The notes: a model not told the origin generated them from the letters alone. Counted from the first letter of the stretch, positions 17,065 to 25,763 are shown. The stretch: 64,000 nucleotides of DNA from Trujillonella endophytica (GCF_019799905.1 NZ_JABGCI010000012.1:62001-126000), one strand, 5' to 3'. Numbers and translations: made by a program.

Positions 17065-17670
17065 TCAGGACGCCACTCGAGCCCGCGCACTTCGACGATC
17101 AGCGAGCGCGGATCTCGGCGAGCAGCTGCTACCTCGCGCCGCCCACTCGCCTCCGCCGATCGTTGACGACGGCGCGGACGGCGGCCTCGCGGTCGCGCGC
17201 CGGCGTCGCCGGGCCCGTCGCGCGCAGCAGCGGAGCCACCGCGGCTGCACCAGCAGGTCGAGCTCGACGGCGAGGGCCGTCTCCACCGGCACGCCGACGA
17301 CGTGCACGTGCCGCACGATCCAGGCTCGCAGCGCCGGGTCGCCGAAGTACGCCTCCGGCGACAGGAGGACGGCGAGCCGCAAGCGCAGCAGCGAGAAGTG
17401 ATGACCGAGCAGCCGCAACGCGACCGCGCCCCAGAGCGTGTCCAGCACGTCGGCGTCGCACTCTCGCTCCCCGGTGCACGCCGCCCAGCTGAGCAGCTGC
17501 CCGTCCAGCGGAACACCGAGCACGTCCTCCAGATTCGCACGGCCGGCGTCGTCCACCCAGGAGCTGAGCAGCCCGGCGCGGTGCCACGACGCCGGGCTCT
17601 CGTACGCGATCATCCGTGCGGGGAGGGCGGCGTCCTCGTCGAAGAGCGCAGTGACGGCTTCCGGGCTCAC
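17065..17670 (-). pseudogene. Hypothetical protein, possible C-terminal frameshift
   Basis: From a GTG at 17670 (overlapping the preceding stop) about 130 residues look natural, for example RMIAYESPASWHRAGLLSSW and LSPEAYFGDPALRAWIVRH. After LVQPRW the frame turns into an arginine-rich run to 17065, while a neighbouring frame continues naturally as LLRATGPATPARDREAAVRA to a stop at 17129. A one-base insertion near 17250 would join them. So the intact protein would probably end at 17129. No domain was recognised. Confidence 0.45.
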
Positions 17671-18306
17671 TCGTCGAACCGCTCGTACACCGCCAGGCAG
17701 GAGGCGCACATCCCCTCGCTCCGGTCGAACCCCTCCGGGGCGGAGGGCCGACAGCAGGTGGGGCACCAGCGGAACGACCGGCGGCGGCCGGCGACGATGC
17801 TCTCGGCGGCCCGGGTGACCTCGGCGGAGAACCACAGCAGGTCCTCGCGGGTGAACCGGTGGCCGTCGGGCGGGAACACGTCCTGGCGCGGGCCCCAGTC
17901 GACGAGTGGGCGGGCGAGGACGAACCGCCCGGCTTCGACACCGACCGCCACCTGGGCCGGCTCGCCGCTGACGAACCACTGCAGGCCGCTGCTCTCGCCG
18001 GCGTCCTCACGGCGCCAGTCGGCGCCGAGGACGCGGACGACGTCGGCCAGCCGACACCGAGCAGCTCGGCCAGCGCCTGCTCGTCCGCGGTGGCGTCACC
18101 CTCGCGCCCCCAGCAAAGTCCACACGAACCGCATGCCCACTCGGGGTTCCCACCCGGCTCGAGCATGCAGCCGCCCAGCGAGACGAGGCCACGCTCGCGA
18201 GCGCGAACAGGTCGGGCGACGGCAGGCCCCACACGATCGGGACGGACTCCTCGCGCCCGCACTCGGGGCACACCCGCCCGGTCTGGATCCCCACTGATCT
18301 GCTCAT
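17667..18306 (-). pseudogene. Zinc-ribbon protein broken by two frameshifts
   Basis: The ATG at 18306 (GGGGAG upstream) begins MSRSVGIQTGRVCPECGREE, then the frame continues as LPSPDLFALA. One missing base near 18195 shifts the reading to RGLVSLGGCMLEPGGNPEWA, which contains the second CxxC pair. A second missing base near 18050 shifts again to LADVVRVLGADWRRE and on to a C-terminal zinc-type CPTCC...CASC. Combined, this would be one ~210-residue protein with two zinc motifs. The two breaks need single-base changes in GC runs, so either sequencing errors or decay explains them. Confidence 0.55.
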
Positions 18307-18428
18307 GCAACTCCCCGTGTCCCCTACCGTCCGGTGACGGCGGAGGCGGAGCGTGGCAGCGGCCACCGACAGGAACCGGAACGGCCTCCGGCCGGTTCAC
18401 CGGATCGGGTGGTCGCCAGGCGTGGTGG

Positions 18429-19202
18429 CTAGGCCATCCCGGCGCCGGCGAGGGGCGTCCCCACCGCGGGAACGGCCGGCCGGATGTGGGCCGTGTAGGC
18501 GGCGTGGTCGCTGAGCTGTCCGCCGCTCCGCTCCGGGCGGTGGACCTCCGCGACGTCGTCGCCGGCCACCAGCTCGGCGCTGACGGCCAGGTGGTCAATG
18601 GCGTGGGAGGTGCCGTTGAGGTGCTCGGCTCGCTCGGTCAGCGCGACGAGCCCGAGGGCGGCGAAAGCCTCGCCGAGCGCACCGGCACCGGCGTCGGTCG
18701 TGAACCAGAAAGGTCCGGTCAGCTGCTGGTTGAAGTCGCCGCCCCAGATCAGCGGCTCGTCGGGCAGCCGTTCCGCCGTGATGCGGCTGACGTGGTGGTC
18801 GAGGACGTGCCGGAACTCGGCGACATGACCCGCCGGAAGTCCCGGCCAGTACCGGCCGGCGCCCTTCCACGGCAGGACGGAGCAGGCCACGAGAACGGAC
18901 GGGGTCGGACCGTCGAGGCGCACCCTCGCCAGGCTTAGTCCTTCCTCACCGCCATGGTCTGGGTCACCGCTGGTCCGGAGTTCACCGAGTGGCAGCGCGG
19001 TGACGATGCCGGCCCAACGCTGGTGCTCTGGACCGACGGCCCGCCGCGGGGACACGACCATCCGATCTGGCGCCCAGTTGCTGTGCACCTCGGTGAGCAA
19101 CCAGATGTCAACAGCTTCACCGTCTATCCAGGAGACGATCGCCTTCCGGCGGCCCGAGCTCGGAGCCAGGCCACGGTTCACGTTGTAGGTGCCGATACGC
19201 AC
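18429..19202 (-). CDS. Endonuclease/exonuclease/phosphatase family protein
   Basis: A 257-residue protein from the GTG at 19202. It has the EEP fold landmarks: the N-terminal IGTYNVNRG (Asn metal site), LLTEVHSNW (Glu), GGDFNQQLTG (Asp-Asn catalytic pair) and the C-terminal LSDHAAY (Asp-His). The family covers phosphodiesterases, nucleases and phosphatases; the substrate is not predictable. The leader (GACACGGGGAGTGCATG) nearly repeats the leader of the zinc-ribbon gene at 17667-18306. Confidence 0.85.
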   Translation of the reverse strand: MRIGTYNVNRGLAPSSGRRKAIVSWIDGEAVDIWLLTEVHSNWAPDRMVVSPRRAVGPEHQRWAGIVTALPLGELRTSGDPDHGGEEGLSLARVRLDGPTPSVLVACSVLPWKGAGRYWPGLPAGHVAEFRHVLDHHVSRITAERLPDEPLIWGGDFNQQLTGPFWFTTDAGAGALGEAFAALGLVALTERAEHLNGTSHAIDHLAVSAELVAGDDVAEVHRPERSGGQLSDHAAYTAHIRPAVPAVGTPLAGAGMA

Positions 19203-19375
19203 ATGCACTCCCCGTGTCGTCACGCCGTGGCCCGGAGAGGACGACGGCTGGGCAGGCCGCCGACGGGAGGCCGCTGCGGAAGCCTGACATGGCGATCCCC
19301 GGCATCCTGGCGCTGCGAGACCCTTCCGTCCGATCGTGTGTCACCCACCATCGACGGGCACGGTCGGTGACGCCG

Positions 19376-20530
19376 TCAGGCCTGCGCCCGGTGAACGGCT
19401 CTCTCCAACCAGGCCACGGTCCGGCGTCGGACGGCGGGATCGGCGAGCGCCTCGGCGGAGACGTGCGCGTGCGATGTCCGGGTGGACACCGGTTGCACCC
19501 GGACGGTCGGCTCCTCGTCGGCGAAGGCCTGGGCGTCGGACGGGTCGAGCGGGACGGAGAACCGGCGCTTGTGCACGTACACCGCCACAAGCTTGCCCTC
19601 GGCCGGATGGAGGGCCACGTAGTTGGGTCGGGCGGCGGCCACGATCGGCGTCCGCTCGGCGAGCTCGACGACGACGTCGACGATCGCCGGGACGACGCCC
19701 TCCGCCGCTAGTTGGCCGGCCAGGCCGCCGGCTTCGAGGCGGCGACGCTCCGTACGGGCCCGTTCGGGGCGCACCGGCCGGACACCGAGGACGTCGATGA
19801 GGTCAGGCGGCCCGCCGGCCCGCCGGTACAGCCTGGCCGGTGCGCCGAGCGTCGCCGCCCGCTCGGCCTTGCGGTCCGCCGTGGTCAGCTTGGTGTCCTC
19901 GATGAGGCCGTCACGCGTCATGTATCGCCGGAACGTGTCGATCGACGGCCGCGCCTGCCCGGGACCCGTCCGCGGCGCGACGGCCATGTGCAGATCGTAC
20001 AGCTCTCGGATGGTGAAGGGCTCCTCCAGCAGCCCGTCCGGGTCGGGGTGCGCCGCGTACCGCCGGCGCACCTGCTCCGCGGCGGCCGCGACGATCGCCG
20101 GGTGGTCGAAGGCCAGGTCGCCGGCCGCGTCCACCGGCTGGAGGCGGAGCCGGTTTACCCCGGCCGAGGAGGTGGCGTCGAGGAGGTCCCGCCGGAGGAC
20201 GGCGACATGGGTCGCTGAGAGCACCCAGCCGCGCGGGTCGCGGCGAGGCTCGTCGAAGACCCTCAACTGCTCGATGGAGACCCCGGCGAGCTGGTACTCG
20301 GCCAGGCCGACCTTGTCGCGCAGCGAGCGGAGCACCGCGTCGCGAAGCCGCTCAGCCTCGTGGAGGAAGGTCCCGGGCAGGGCCCAGGCACCCGCGTCGT
20401 CGCGGTAGACCTCGAGGACGACGAGCTCGTCGCCGTCGACCGTGAGAACCGCAGTGTCCACGGCGACTGAGGGACGCGGATAGTCGATGAGCCTGCGCCC
20501 GGCTGAGTCCCTGTACGTCGAGGTCACCAT
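19376..20530 (-). CDS. NrtR-like Nudix transcriptional regulator
   Basis: A 384-residue protein with an N-terminal Nudix-like domain (about residues 20-160; the pattern GAWALPGTFLHEAERLRDAV resembles a Nudix helix, though the canonical catalytic REVxEE appears altered) and a C-terminal winged-helix region (TIRELYDLH, RRYMTRDGLIED). NrtR regulators repress NAD-salvage and related operons and respond to ADP-ribose or NAD metabolites. It diverges from an ADP-ribose operon 118 bases away, and a palindrome lies between them. A start at 20539 is also possible. Confidence 0.8.
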   Translation of the reverse strand: MVTSTYRDSAGRRLIDYPRPSVAVDTAVLTVDGDELVVLEVYRDDAGAWALPGTFLHEAERLRDAVLRSLRDKVGLAEYQLAGVSIEQLRVFDEPRRDPRGWVLSATHVAVLRRDLLDATSSAGVNRLRLQPVDAAGDLAFDHPAIVAAAAEQVRRRYAAHPDPDGLLEEPFTIRELYDLHMAVAPRTGPGQARPSIDTFRRYMTRDGLIEDTKLTTADRKAERAATLGAPARLYRRAGGPPDLIDVLGVRPVRPERARTERRRLEAGGLAGQLAAEGVVPAIVDVVVELAERTPIVAAARPNYVALHPAEGKLVAVYVHKRRFSVPLDPSDAQAFADEEPTVRVQPVSTRTSHAHVSAEALADPAVRRRTVAWLERAVHRAQA

Positions 20531-20611
20531 GCCGCCCATATTGACGCAGACATGAGGTAAGTGTGCACTCCGCCCACCCCGGCCATCCGGAGCGACGAAG
20601 TCGCCCGCACA

Positions 20612-20633
20612 TATCGCTCATGTTCGAGCGATA
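20612..20633. promoter_or_regulatory. Perfect 8-bp inverted repeat, probable regulator operator
   Basis: The 22-base element TATCGCTC-6-GAGCGATA (spacer ATGTTC) lies 15-36 bases upstream of the ATG of the ARPP-1 gene, between it and the divergent NrtR-like gene. Perfect arms, location and the neighbouring regulator make it the most probable binding site for that regulator, by analogy with NrtR operators. Confidence 0.65.
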
Positions 20634-20647
20634 CAACGGAGGTTGCC

Positions 20648-21498
20648 ATGAATTCTTCCCTCGAGGTCCGCCTGCACGTCGGTCAGGGCACGACCCGTGG
20701 CGCGCTCACCCTGTTCCCGGTGTGGACGGACGGCGCGCCGTCGTCCGGTGGCTACCTGACCGGCAGGGCCGCCGCGGTGGAAGTGGCTGAGCGGGCCGGC
20801 AGCCCGGTGGTCGAGGAGCTGATCGTCACCAACCGCGGGAACCGCCCCGCGCTGCTGCTGGCCGGCGAGCTCCTCGAGGGCGGCTGGCAGACGCGGGCCT
20901 TCGCCGCCACCACCTTGCTGGCGCCTGGCCGGCCGACGGTCCAGCCGGTCGTCTGCGTCGAGCAGGGCCGCTGGCACGGCGGTGCGGTCCACCAGTACCA
21001 GTGCCGGGCGCGCCGGGCCCCGGTCGGGGTGATGCGGGCCATCGAGTCCCAGCACGAGGTCTGGGACCGGGTGCACGGGTACGCCGCGGTGGTCGGCTTC
21101 TCCCCCACCGAGTCCCTGGCCGACCGGCTCGACGTCACCGCCCCGGTGGCGCGCGCCTCACCCGGGGGCTGCGGCCGCTCGCCGGCCAGCGCGGCGTGCT
21201 CGTTGGCATCGCCGGGCGGCCCGTCTCCCTGGAGCTGTTCGACTCGGGCAGGTCGCTGGCGGCGCACTGGTCGGCGCTGCTGCACGCGGCGACCATGGAC
21301 GCGCTCGGCCGGCCCGAGGTCCGCACCCCCGCGGCGCTGGCCCGCTCGTTCGCCGAGCGGGTCGAGGGCACCGCGCTCACCTCGGCCGGACCCGCCGGGC
21401 TCGGTGCACGCGTGCGCGGCGGCGGCCGTGTGAGCGTGGACGCCGTCCGCTGGAACGACCGCACCATCCACCTGTCCGCCGTCGCCTCGGAGGCCTGA
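20648..21498 (+). pseudogene. ARPP-1 domain protein with apparent frameshift
   Basis: The start is the ATG at 20648, with a strong ribosome site (ACGGAGG). The first frame reads as an ARPP-1 (ARG and rhodanese-phosphatase-associated protein) type sequence: VRLHVGQGTTRGALTLFPVW, then ELLEGGWQTRAFAAT. Near 21150, in a GC-dinucleotide run, the frame is lost; the next frame continues naturally as LTRGLRPLAGQRGVLVGIAG and ends at 21498, adjacent to the next gene. The net change is a 2-base insertion (or 1-base loss). ARPP-1 is known to sit with ADP-ribose processing genes; its biochemical role is unknown. Confidence 0.7.
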
Positions 21499-22902
21499 GT
21501 GACCCCGAAGATCCACCGTTCGTCCCGCGCCGCCGGCGCACTCGTCGGCTCCGCTGTCGGCGACGCCCTCGGTGCACCGTTCGAGTTCGGCCCGCCCGGA
21601 GCCTTCACCCGGCGCTTCCCCCAGCCTCAGCGCGGCGCCCAGACGGAGATGTGCGGCGGCGGGCCGCTGGGATGGGAGCCGGGTGAGTTCACCGACGACA
21701 CCCAGATGGCACTGATGCTCGCCGAGTCGCTGGTGGACCGCGGCGGCCTGGACGAGGCCGACGTCTTCGCCCGGTTCCGGGTGTGGGCCGAGGCCGGCCC
21801 GCCGGACATCGGCAACCAGACCCGCGCCGTCCTGGCGTCGGGGCGGCCGTGGGACGTCGCCGCTGCTGAGCACTTTGCCCGGTCTGGGCACGCGGCCGGC
21901 AACGGCTCGCTGATGCGGACGACGCCGGCGGCCGTCCGGTTCGCGAAGCACGGCACCGCGGCGACGATGGACGCCGCCCGCCGGATCTCGGCGCTCACTC
22001 ACGGTGACCCCTCGGCCGGCGAGGGCTGCGCGATCTTCCACGAGCTGATGCGGGTGGCGCTGGACGGCGGCGACCCGCTGGCGGCGATCCCGGCGGCGCT
22101 CGATCTCGTCGTGCCGGAGCACCGGGAGCGCTGGACGACCGTGCTCGCGCCGGACTGGACGCCGGAGCAGGCGACCGAGAGCAACGGCGCGGTGTGGCCG
22201 ACGCTCGGGCAGGCGGTGTGGGCGCTGCGGACCGGCCGGGACTTCGCCGAGGTTCTGCGGCTGGTCATCGACCTCGGCGGCGACACCGACACGGTCGCGT
22301 GCGTCGCCGGTGGGCTGGCCGGCGCGGTCTACGGGATGGGCGGCATCCCGAGCCGGTGGGCGTCGGCGGCGCACGGCCGGGTGCCCGGGCACGGAGAGAA
22401 GGTGTGGCGACTGGCCGACCTGCAGCAGCTCGCCGCGGCGCTCGACTCCGGCGTGCAGCAGAGCTACGACCCCGGGGTCATCCCACGGATCGGGCCCGCC
22501 GAGGTCCTGCCCGGCATCTGGGCCGGCAACCTAGACGGCGCCCGGTACAGCGAGACCGACTTCGCCGTCATCTCGCTGTGCCGACTCGGGGAGCCGTTCC
22601 CGCACGCGGTGCACCGGATGGCCTACATCGCCGACAACGACTACAACGCCGACCTCGACGTCATGCTAGCCGACGTCCTCGACGACATGAAGGCGCTGCA
22701 CGACCAGGGCCACCGGCTCCTCGTGCACTGCCACGGCGGCGCCTCACGGACCGGGCTGGTCCTGCGGGGCTACCTGGTGCGCGAGCAGGGGATGTCGGTC
22801 GAGGAGGCGACGGCACACGTCGCCGCCCGCTGGCCGCACCTGGGGCTCTGGAACAACAGCTTCACCGCCGCGCTCGAGCGCCTCGCCGACAAGAACGATT
22901 GA
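21499..22902 (+). CDS. ADP-ribosylglycohydrolase fused to dual-specificity phosphatase
   Basis: A 467-residue protein. The N-terminal ~320 residues are an ADP-ribosylglycohydrolase (ARH family): GEFTDDTQMAL carries the Mg-binding DDT at about residue 66-68, and LGGDTDTVAC the second metal pair (D262, D264). The C-terminal ~130 residues are a dual-specificity phosphatase-like domain with the CX5R loop HCHGGASRTG (C411, R417). Together these would remove ADP-ribose from proteins and dephosphorylate a product or partner. The GTG start directly follows the stop of the ARPP-1 gene. Confidence 0.9.
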   Translation: MTPKIHRSSRAAGALVGSAVGDALGAPFEFGPPGAFTRRFPQPQRGAQTEMCGGGPLGWEPGEFTDDTQMALMLAESLVDRGGLDEADVFARFRVWAEAGPPDIGNQTRAVLASGRPWDVAAAEHFARSGHAAGNGSLMRTTPAAVRFAKHGTAATMDAARRISALTHGDPSAGEGCAIFHELMRVALDGGDPLAAIPAALDLVVPEHRERWTTVLAPDWTPEQATESNGAVWPTLGQAVWALRTGRDFAEVLRLVIDLGGDTDTVACVAGGLAGAVYGMGGIPSRWASAAHGRVPGHGEKVWRLADLQQLAAALDSGVQQSYDPGVIPRIGPAEVLPGIWAGNLDGARYSETDFAVISLCRLGEPFPHAVHRMAYIADNDYNADLDVMLADVLDDMKALHDQGHRLLVHCHGGASRTGLVLRGYLVREQGMSVEEATAHVAARWPHLGLWNNSFTAALERLADKND

Positions 22903-22910
22903 GGAGACCC

Positions 22911-23750
22911 GTGCCCGCCATCACCTGTCCTGTGTGCGACAGCTCTGACCTCGACGGCGTCGACAGGCTCGCCGACGGACGACTCGTCGTGCGCTGCATC
23001 GACTGCGACCACGAGTGGATCCGCGGAGAGAGAGCCGCCCGGTGCAGAAGGCGCCCGCCGCGGCGACGTACGAGAGCCTCATGGTCGCCTTCCCCAAGGC
23101 GGACGACGTCCGGCCCGAGGCCCGTGAGCGCGTGACCCGGCTGATCGAGGCCTTCCTCGAGACGACGCCCGACCCTGGATCCGCGGGTTCGGCCTTATCG
23201 AGCCAAGTACCAGGCCATCTTCAGCGCCGACGGGTTGCTGGACGCCGATCCCGAGGACCTCAAGGCCTTCGCCAACAACGCCGTCATCGCCCACCCGGGC
23301 AACATGTCCGTCTTCAACGAGGCCTGGAACGCGATGGGCGCGGACAAGGCGGCAGCACGCCTGCGGACCACCATCGAGTACCTCCTCCGCGGACCCGAGG
23401 GCACGCGGCTCGAGGACCGCTTCACCGAACTCGTGGAGGGTCGCAAGGGACTCGGGATGACGGGCTTCAAGGAGTCGCTGCTGACCCGCGTGCTGTGCAT
23501 CGTCGAGCCGGACCGGTTCCTGCCGATGCTCAAGTACACGACTCCCTCCGGCGGCAAGAAGGAGATCGCCTCGCTCGTCTACGGGCTCGACCTGCCGCCC
23601 CGCGAGAAGGTGTCCTGGACGATCGGCCGGCTCGTCACGTGGAGCAACGACCTCCTCGTCGAGTTGCTGGACGACACCTTTGCCGACCTCAGCCACGCCG
23701 CCGACTTCCTCTGGTGGGCCAAGAACCAGCCGGCGGCGGTGACGGCGTGA
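22911..23750 (+). pseudogene. Zinc-ribbon plus helical protein split by frameshifts
   Basis: The GTG at 22911 starts a zinc ribbon (CPVCDSSDLDG...CIDCDHEW). The frame then becomes arginine-rich, but a 2-base change in a GAGAGA run near 23025 gives SRPVQKAPAAATYESLMVAF and RLIEAFLETTPD; a second one-base change near 23175 continues LDPRVRPYRAKYQAIFSADG into a clean open frame ending at 23750 (VFNEAWNAMGADKAAARLRT, FLPMLKYTTPSGGKK). If joined, it would be ~280 residues: a zinc ribbon followed by an unknown helical domain. Alternatively two overlapping genes. I could not assign the helical part. It overlaps the next gene by 4 bases. Confidence 0.55.
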
Positions 23751-25015
23751 GCTCTATGGAGTTCGCGGAGGTCCTGCGCCGGGTGGCCGAGGAGGTCTCC
23801 GCCTGGGACGACGAGGACGTCGCCGTCCGGGTCGAGGGGACTGCCGGCGGCCCGCTGCACATCTCGATCAGCAGTAGGCACCTCGGCACCTACTACACGC
23901 AGTGGGTCGACCTGCGCGCCGACGGCACGGTGCACCTGCCGGCTCTCGACGACGGCTTCACCTCGGTCGGCGCCAAGGGCACGACGGCGGGGACGGCGGC
24001 CTCGACCGAGGAGGCTGTGGCACTCGTCGTCCGCGAGGTGTCGGACGCCGTCGCCTACCTCCGCGAGATGCAGGCCCGGCACGCGGCTTCGGCCCGCCCC
24101 GCCGTCCAGCCGCCCGTGGCCGACGGCGACCTGGCCGACGCGTGCACGCTCTGGCAGGGCGGGCAGAACGTCGGGTCGTCGCCGGTCCGCGGCGCGGCGC
24201 GCGTGCTCAGCGGCGTCGGCCACTACTTCTCCGCGCCGTTCATCGACGACTACGACCGCGCAGCTCGACAGTCGCCCGAGGTCCTCGCCGCCGGCGTCGC
24301 ACTGCTGCGCTCGGTCAACGCCGCGCCGTTCCGGGACGCCGACAATTGGTCTTCCGCGGTCGGGCTGCCGGGCAGCGGCTTCGCCGGCCGCGGCATCAAG
24401 TCCAAGACGGACGAGGACCCGCAGATCGAGCAGCGGCTGCAGTCCGGACGGATCGAGATGCCGCTGTGGGGTGTCTCCCTCTCCCCCACCGTCGCGGCCG
24501 GCTTCGGCACCCGGTTCCTGTTCGAGCTGGTCGGCGAGTTCCCCGCCGTCCCGGCCTGGGTCCATTCCGGCATCAAGGAAGCGGAGCAGGAGCTGGTCAC
24601 CGGTGGGCAGTACCGGGTGCTGTCTCAGGAGGAGCGGGACGGGACGACGCACGTCCGATTGCGCTGGATCGGCGCGCGCGGCGATCGGGTCGGCTCCGAT
24701 GCGCTGCTGGTGACCGTGCTGGGAGCCGTACCCGGTGTCCAACGCAGCGTGCTGACCCGGTCGCCGACCGCACCGCACGAGGAGACGCTCGAGGTCCGGC
24801 TGGGCGGCAAGGATTGGGCGACGGCCGCCCGCGTGCCTGGCGCTGCGCAGGTGGAAGTCGTCCGCTACTGGGCGCCGGACCCGGGTTGGGGCGACACGGA
24901 CGACTCCGTGCACAGCCACTGGCTGGCGGCGCAGAAGGCCTCCCGGACGACGACTGTGCCGGCGGACGTGGCGACGATCGTGGCCGCCGTGCTCAAGGGA
25001 AAGGAAACCGCATGA
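23747..25015 (+). CDS. Putative ADP-ribosyltransferase (R-S-E type)
   Basis: A 422-residue protein (GTG at 23747 overlaps the previous stop). The first ~115 residues form an unassigned domain that ends in a hydrophilic linker. Residues ~140-330 carry what looks like an R-S-E ADP-ribosyltransferase: FAGRGIKS (R215), WGVSLSPTVAAGF (S244/S246), and KEAEQELVTGGQYR (E280/E282, an E-x-E). Such enzymes transfer ADP-ribose from NAD to a protein, nucleic acid or small molecule. Downstream in the operon are an HD protein; upstream the matching hydrolase. The assignment rests on motif order and spacing. Confidence 0.65.
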   Translation: MSSMEFAEVLRRVAEEVSAWDDEDVAVRVEGTAGGPLHISISSRHLGTYYTQWVDLRADGTVHLPALDDGFTSVGAKGTTAGTAASTEEAVALVVREVSDAVAYLREMQARHAASARPAVQPPVADGDLADACTLWQGGQNVGSSPVRGAARVLSGVGHYFSAPFIDDYDRAARQSPEVLAAGVALLRSVNAAPFRDADNWSSAVGLPGSGFAGRGIKSKTDEDPQIEQRLQSGRIEMPLWGVSLSPTVAAGFGTRFLFELVGEFPAVPAWVHSGIKEAEQELVTGGQYRVLSQEERDGTTHVRLRWIGARGDRVGSDALLVTVLGAVPGVQRSVLTRSPTAPHEETLEVRLGGKDWATAARVPGAAQVEVVRYWAPDPGWGDTDDSVHSHWLAAQKASRTTTVPADVATIVAAVLKGKETA

Positions 25016-25638
25016 CGACGACGCTGGAGGCCCGTGCCGAGATGGGCGCCGGTCCACTGGGCGAGCGGTTCGACGACGCCCTGCTGTTCGCGGCCCGGCA
25101 CCACCGCGAGCAGCTCCGGAAGGGCTCGCAGGTGCCGTACATGTCGCATCTAATGAGCGTCAGCGCGCTGGTGCTCGAGCACGGCGGCACCGAGGGGCAG
25201 GCGATCGCCGCACTGCTGCATGACGCGGTCGAGGACGCCCCGGCCGGTCAGGGCGGCAGGGTGCTGACCGACATCCGGGCGCGGTTCGGCGACGCCGTCG
25301 CCGACATCGTGCGGGCCTGCTCGGACGGGCTCGACGCCGACGGGAACCGCAGCGGGACGTGGCGGGAGCGTAAGGACGCCTACATCGCCGGGCTGGCGAC
25401 GAAGTCGACCGACGCGCTGCTGGTGACCGCGGCGGACAAGACCCACAACGCGCTGTGCATCGCCGCCGACGTCCGCCGCTACGGGCCGGAGTTCTGGTCG
25501 GTGTTTAACGCGAGCCGGGACGACCTGCTCTGGTACTACGGCAGCGTCGAGCAAGCGGTCGCCGAGCGGCTGCCGGACACGACGATGCAGGTCGCGTTGC
25601 AGGAAGCAGTTGCTCAGCTCTGCGCCGCCGCCACCTGA
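25012..25638 (+). CDS. HD domain hydrolase, RelA/SpoT-like
   Basis: A 208-residue HD-domain phosphohydrolase. H46 (YMSHLM), H70-D71 (ALLHDAVED) and a C-terminal D (AADKTHNALC) give the metal-binding set, in the spacing of RelA/SpoT-type and small HD hydrolases. Such proteins cleave ppGpp, nucleotides or related phosphodiesters. Its ATG overlaps the ADP-ribosyltransferase stop (ATGA), which places it firmly in the same operon. It may process a product of the ADP-ribose system. Confidence 0.85.
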   Translation: MTTTLEARAEMGAGPLGERFDDALLFAARHHREQLRKGSQVPYMSHLMSVSALVLEHGGTEGQAIAALLHDAVEDAPAGQGGRVLTDIRARFGDAVADIVRACSDGLDADGNRSGTWRERKDAYIAGLATKSTDALLVTAADKTHNALCIAADVRRYGPEFWSVFNASRDDLLWYYGSVEQAVAERLPDTTMQVALQEAVAQLCAAAT

Positions 25639-25659
25639 GGACCGCGCCGGACACGGCAC

Positions 25660-25717
25660 AACAACGTCCTCACTCCCTCGAGTGGCGGCGCGCCGCTCGG
25701 CGGGGGAATCCGTTGTT
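25660..25717. terminator. Probable terminator after the ADP-ribose operon
   Basis: Flanking arms AACAACG (25660-25666) and CGTTGTT (25711-25717) enclose a very GC-rich core (GGCGGCGCGCCGC). The structure starts 22 bases after the HD gene stop. It has no T-run, so this is a structural guess. Confidence 0.4.
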
Positions 25718-25738
25718 CCGGTCGGACCTATGTGATCA

Positions 25739-25763
25739 CCTCCTCCCGTCGACGCGGAGGAGG
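25739..25763 (+). promoter_or_regulatory. Hairpin sequestering a ribosome binding site
   Basis: CCTCCTCC (25739-25746) pairs perfectly with GGAGGAGG (25756-25763), enclosing a 9-base loop. The right arm is the ribosome binding site of the GTG at 25768, so a folded leader would block translation. The left arm with its flank GATCACCTCCT (25734-25744) equals the usual bacterial 16S rRNA 3' end. Confidence 0.5.
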
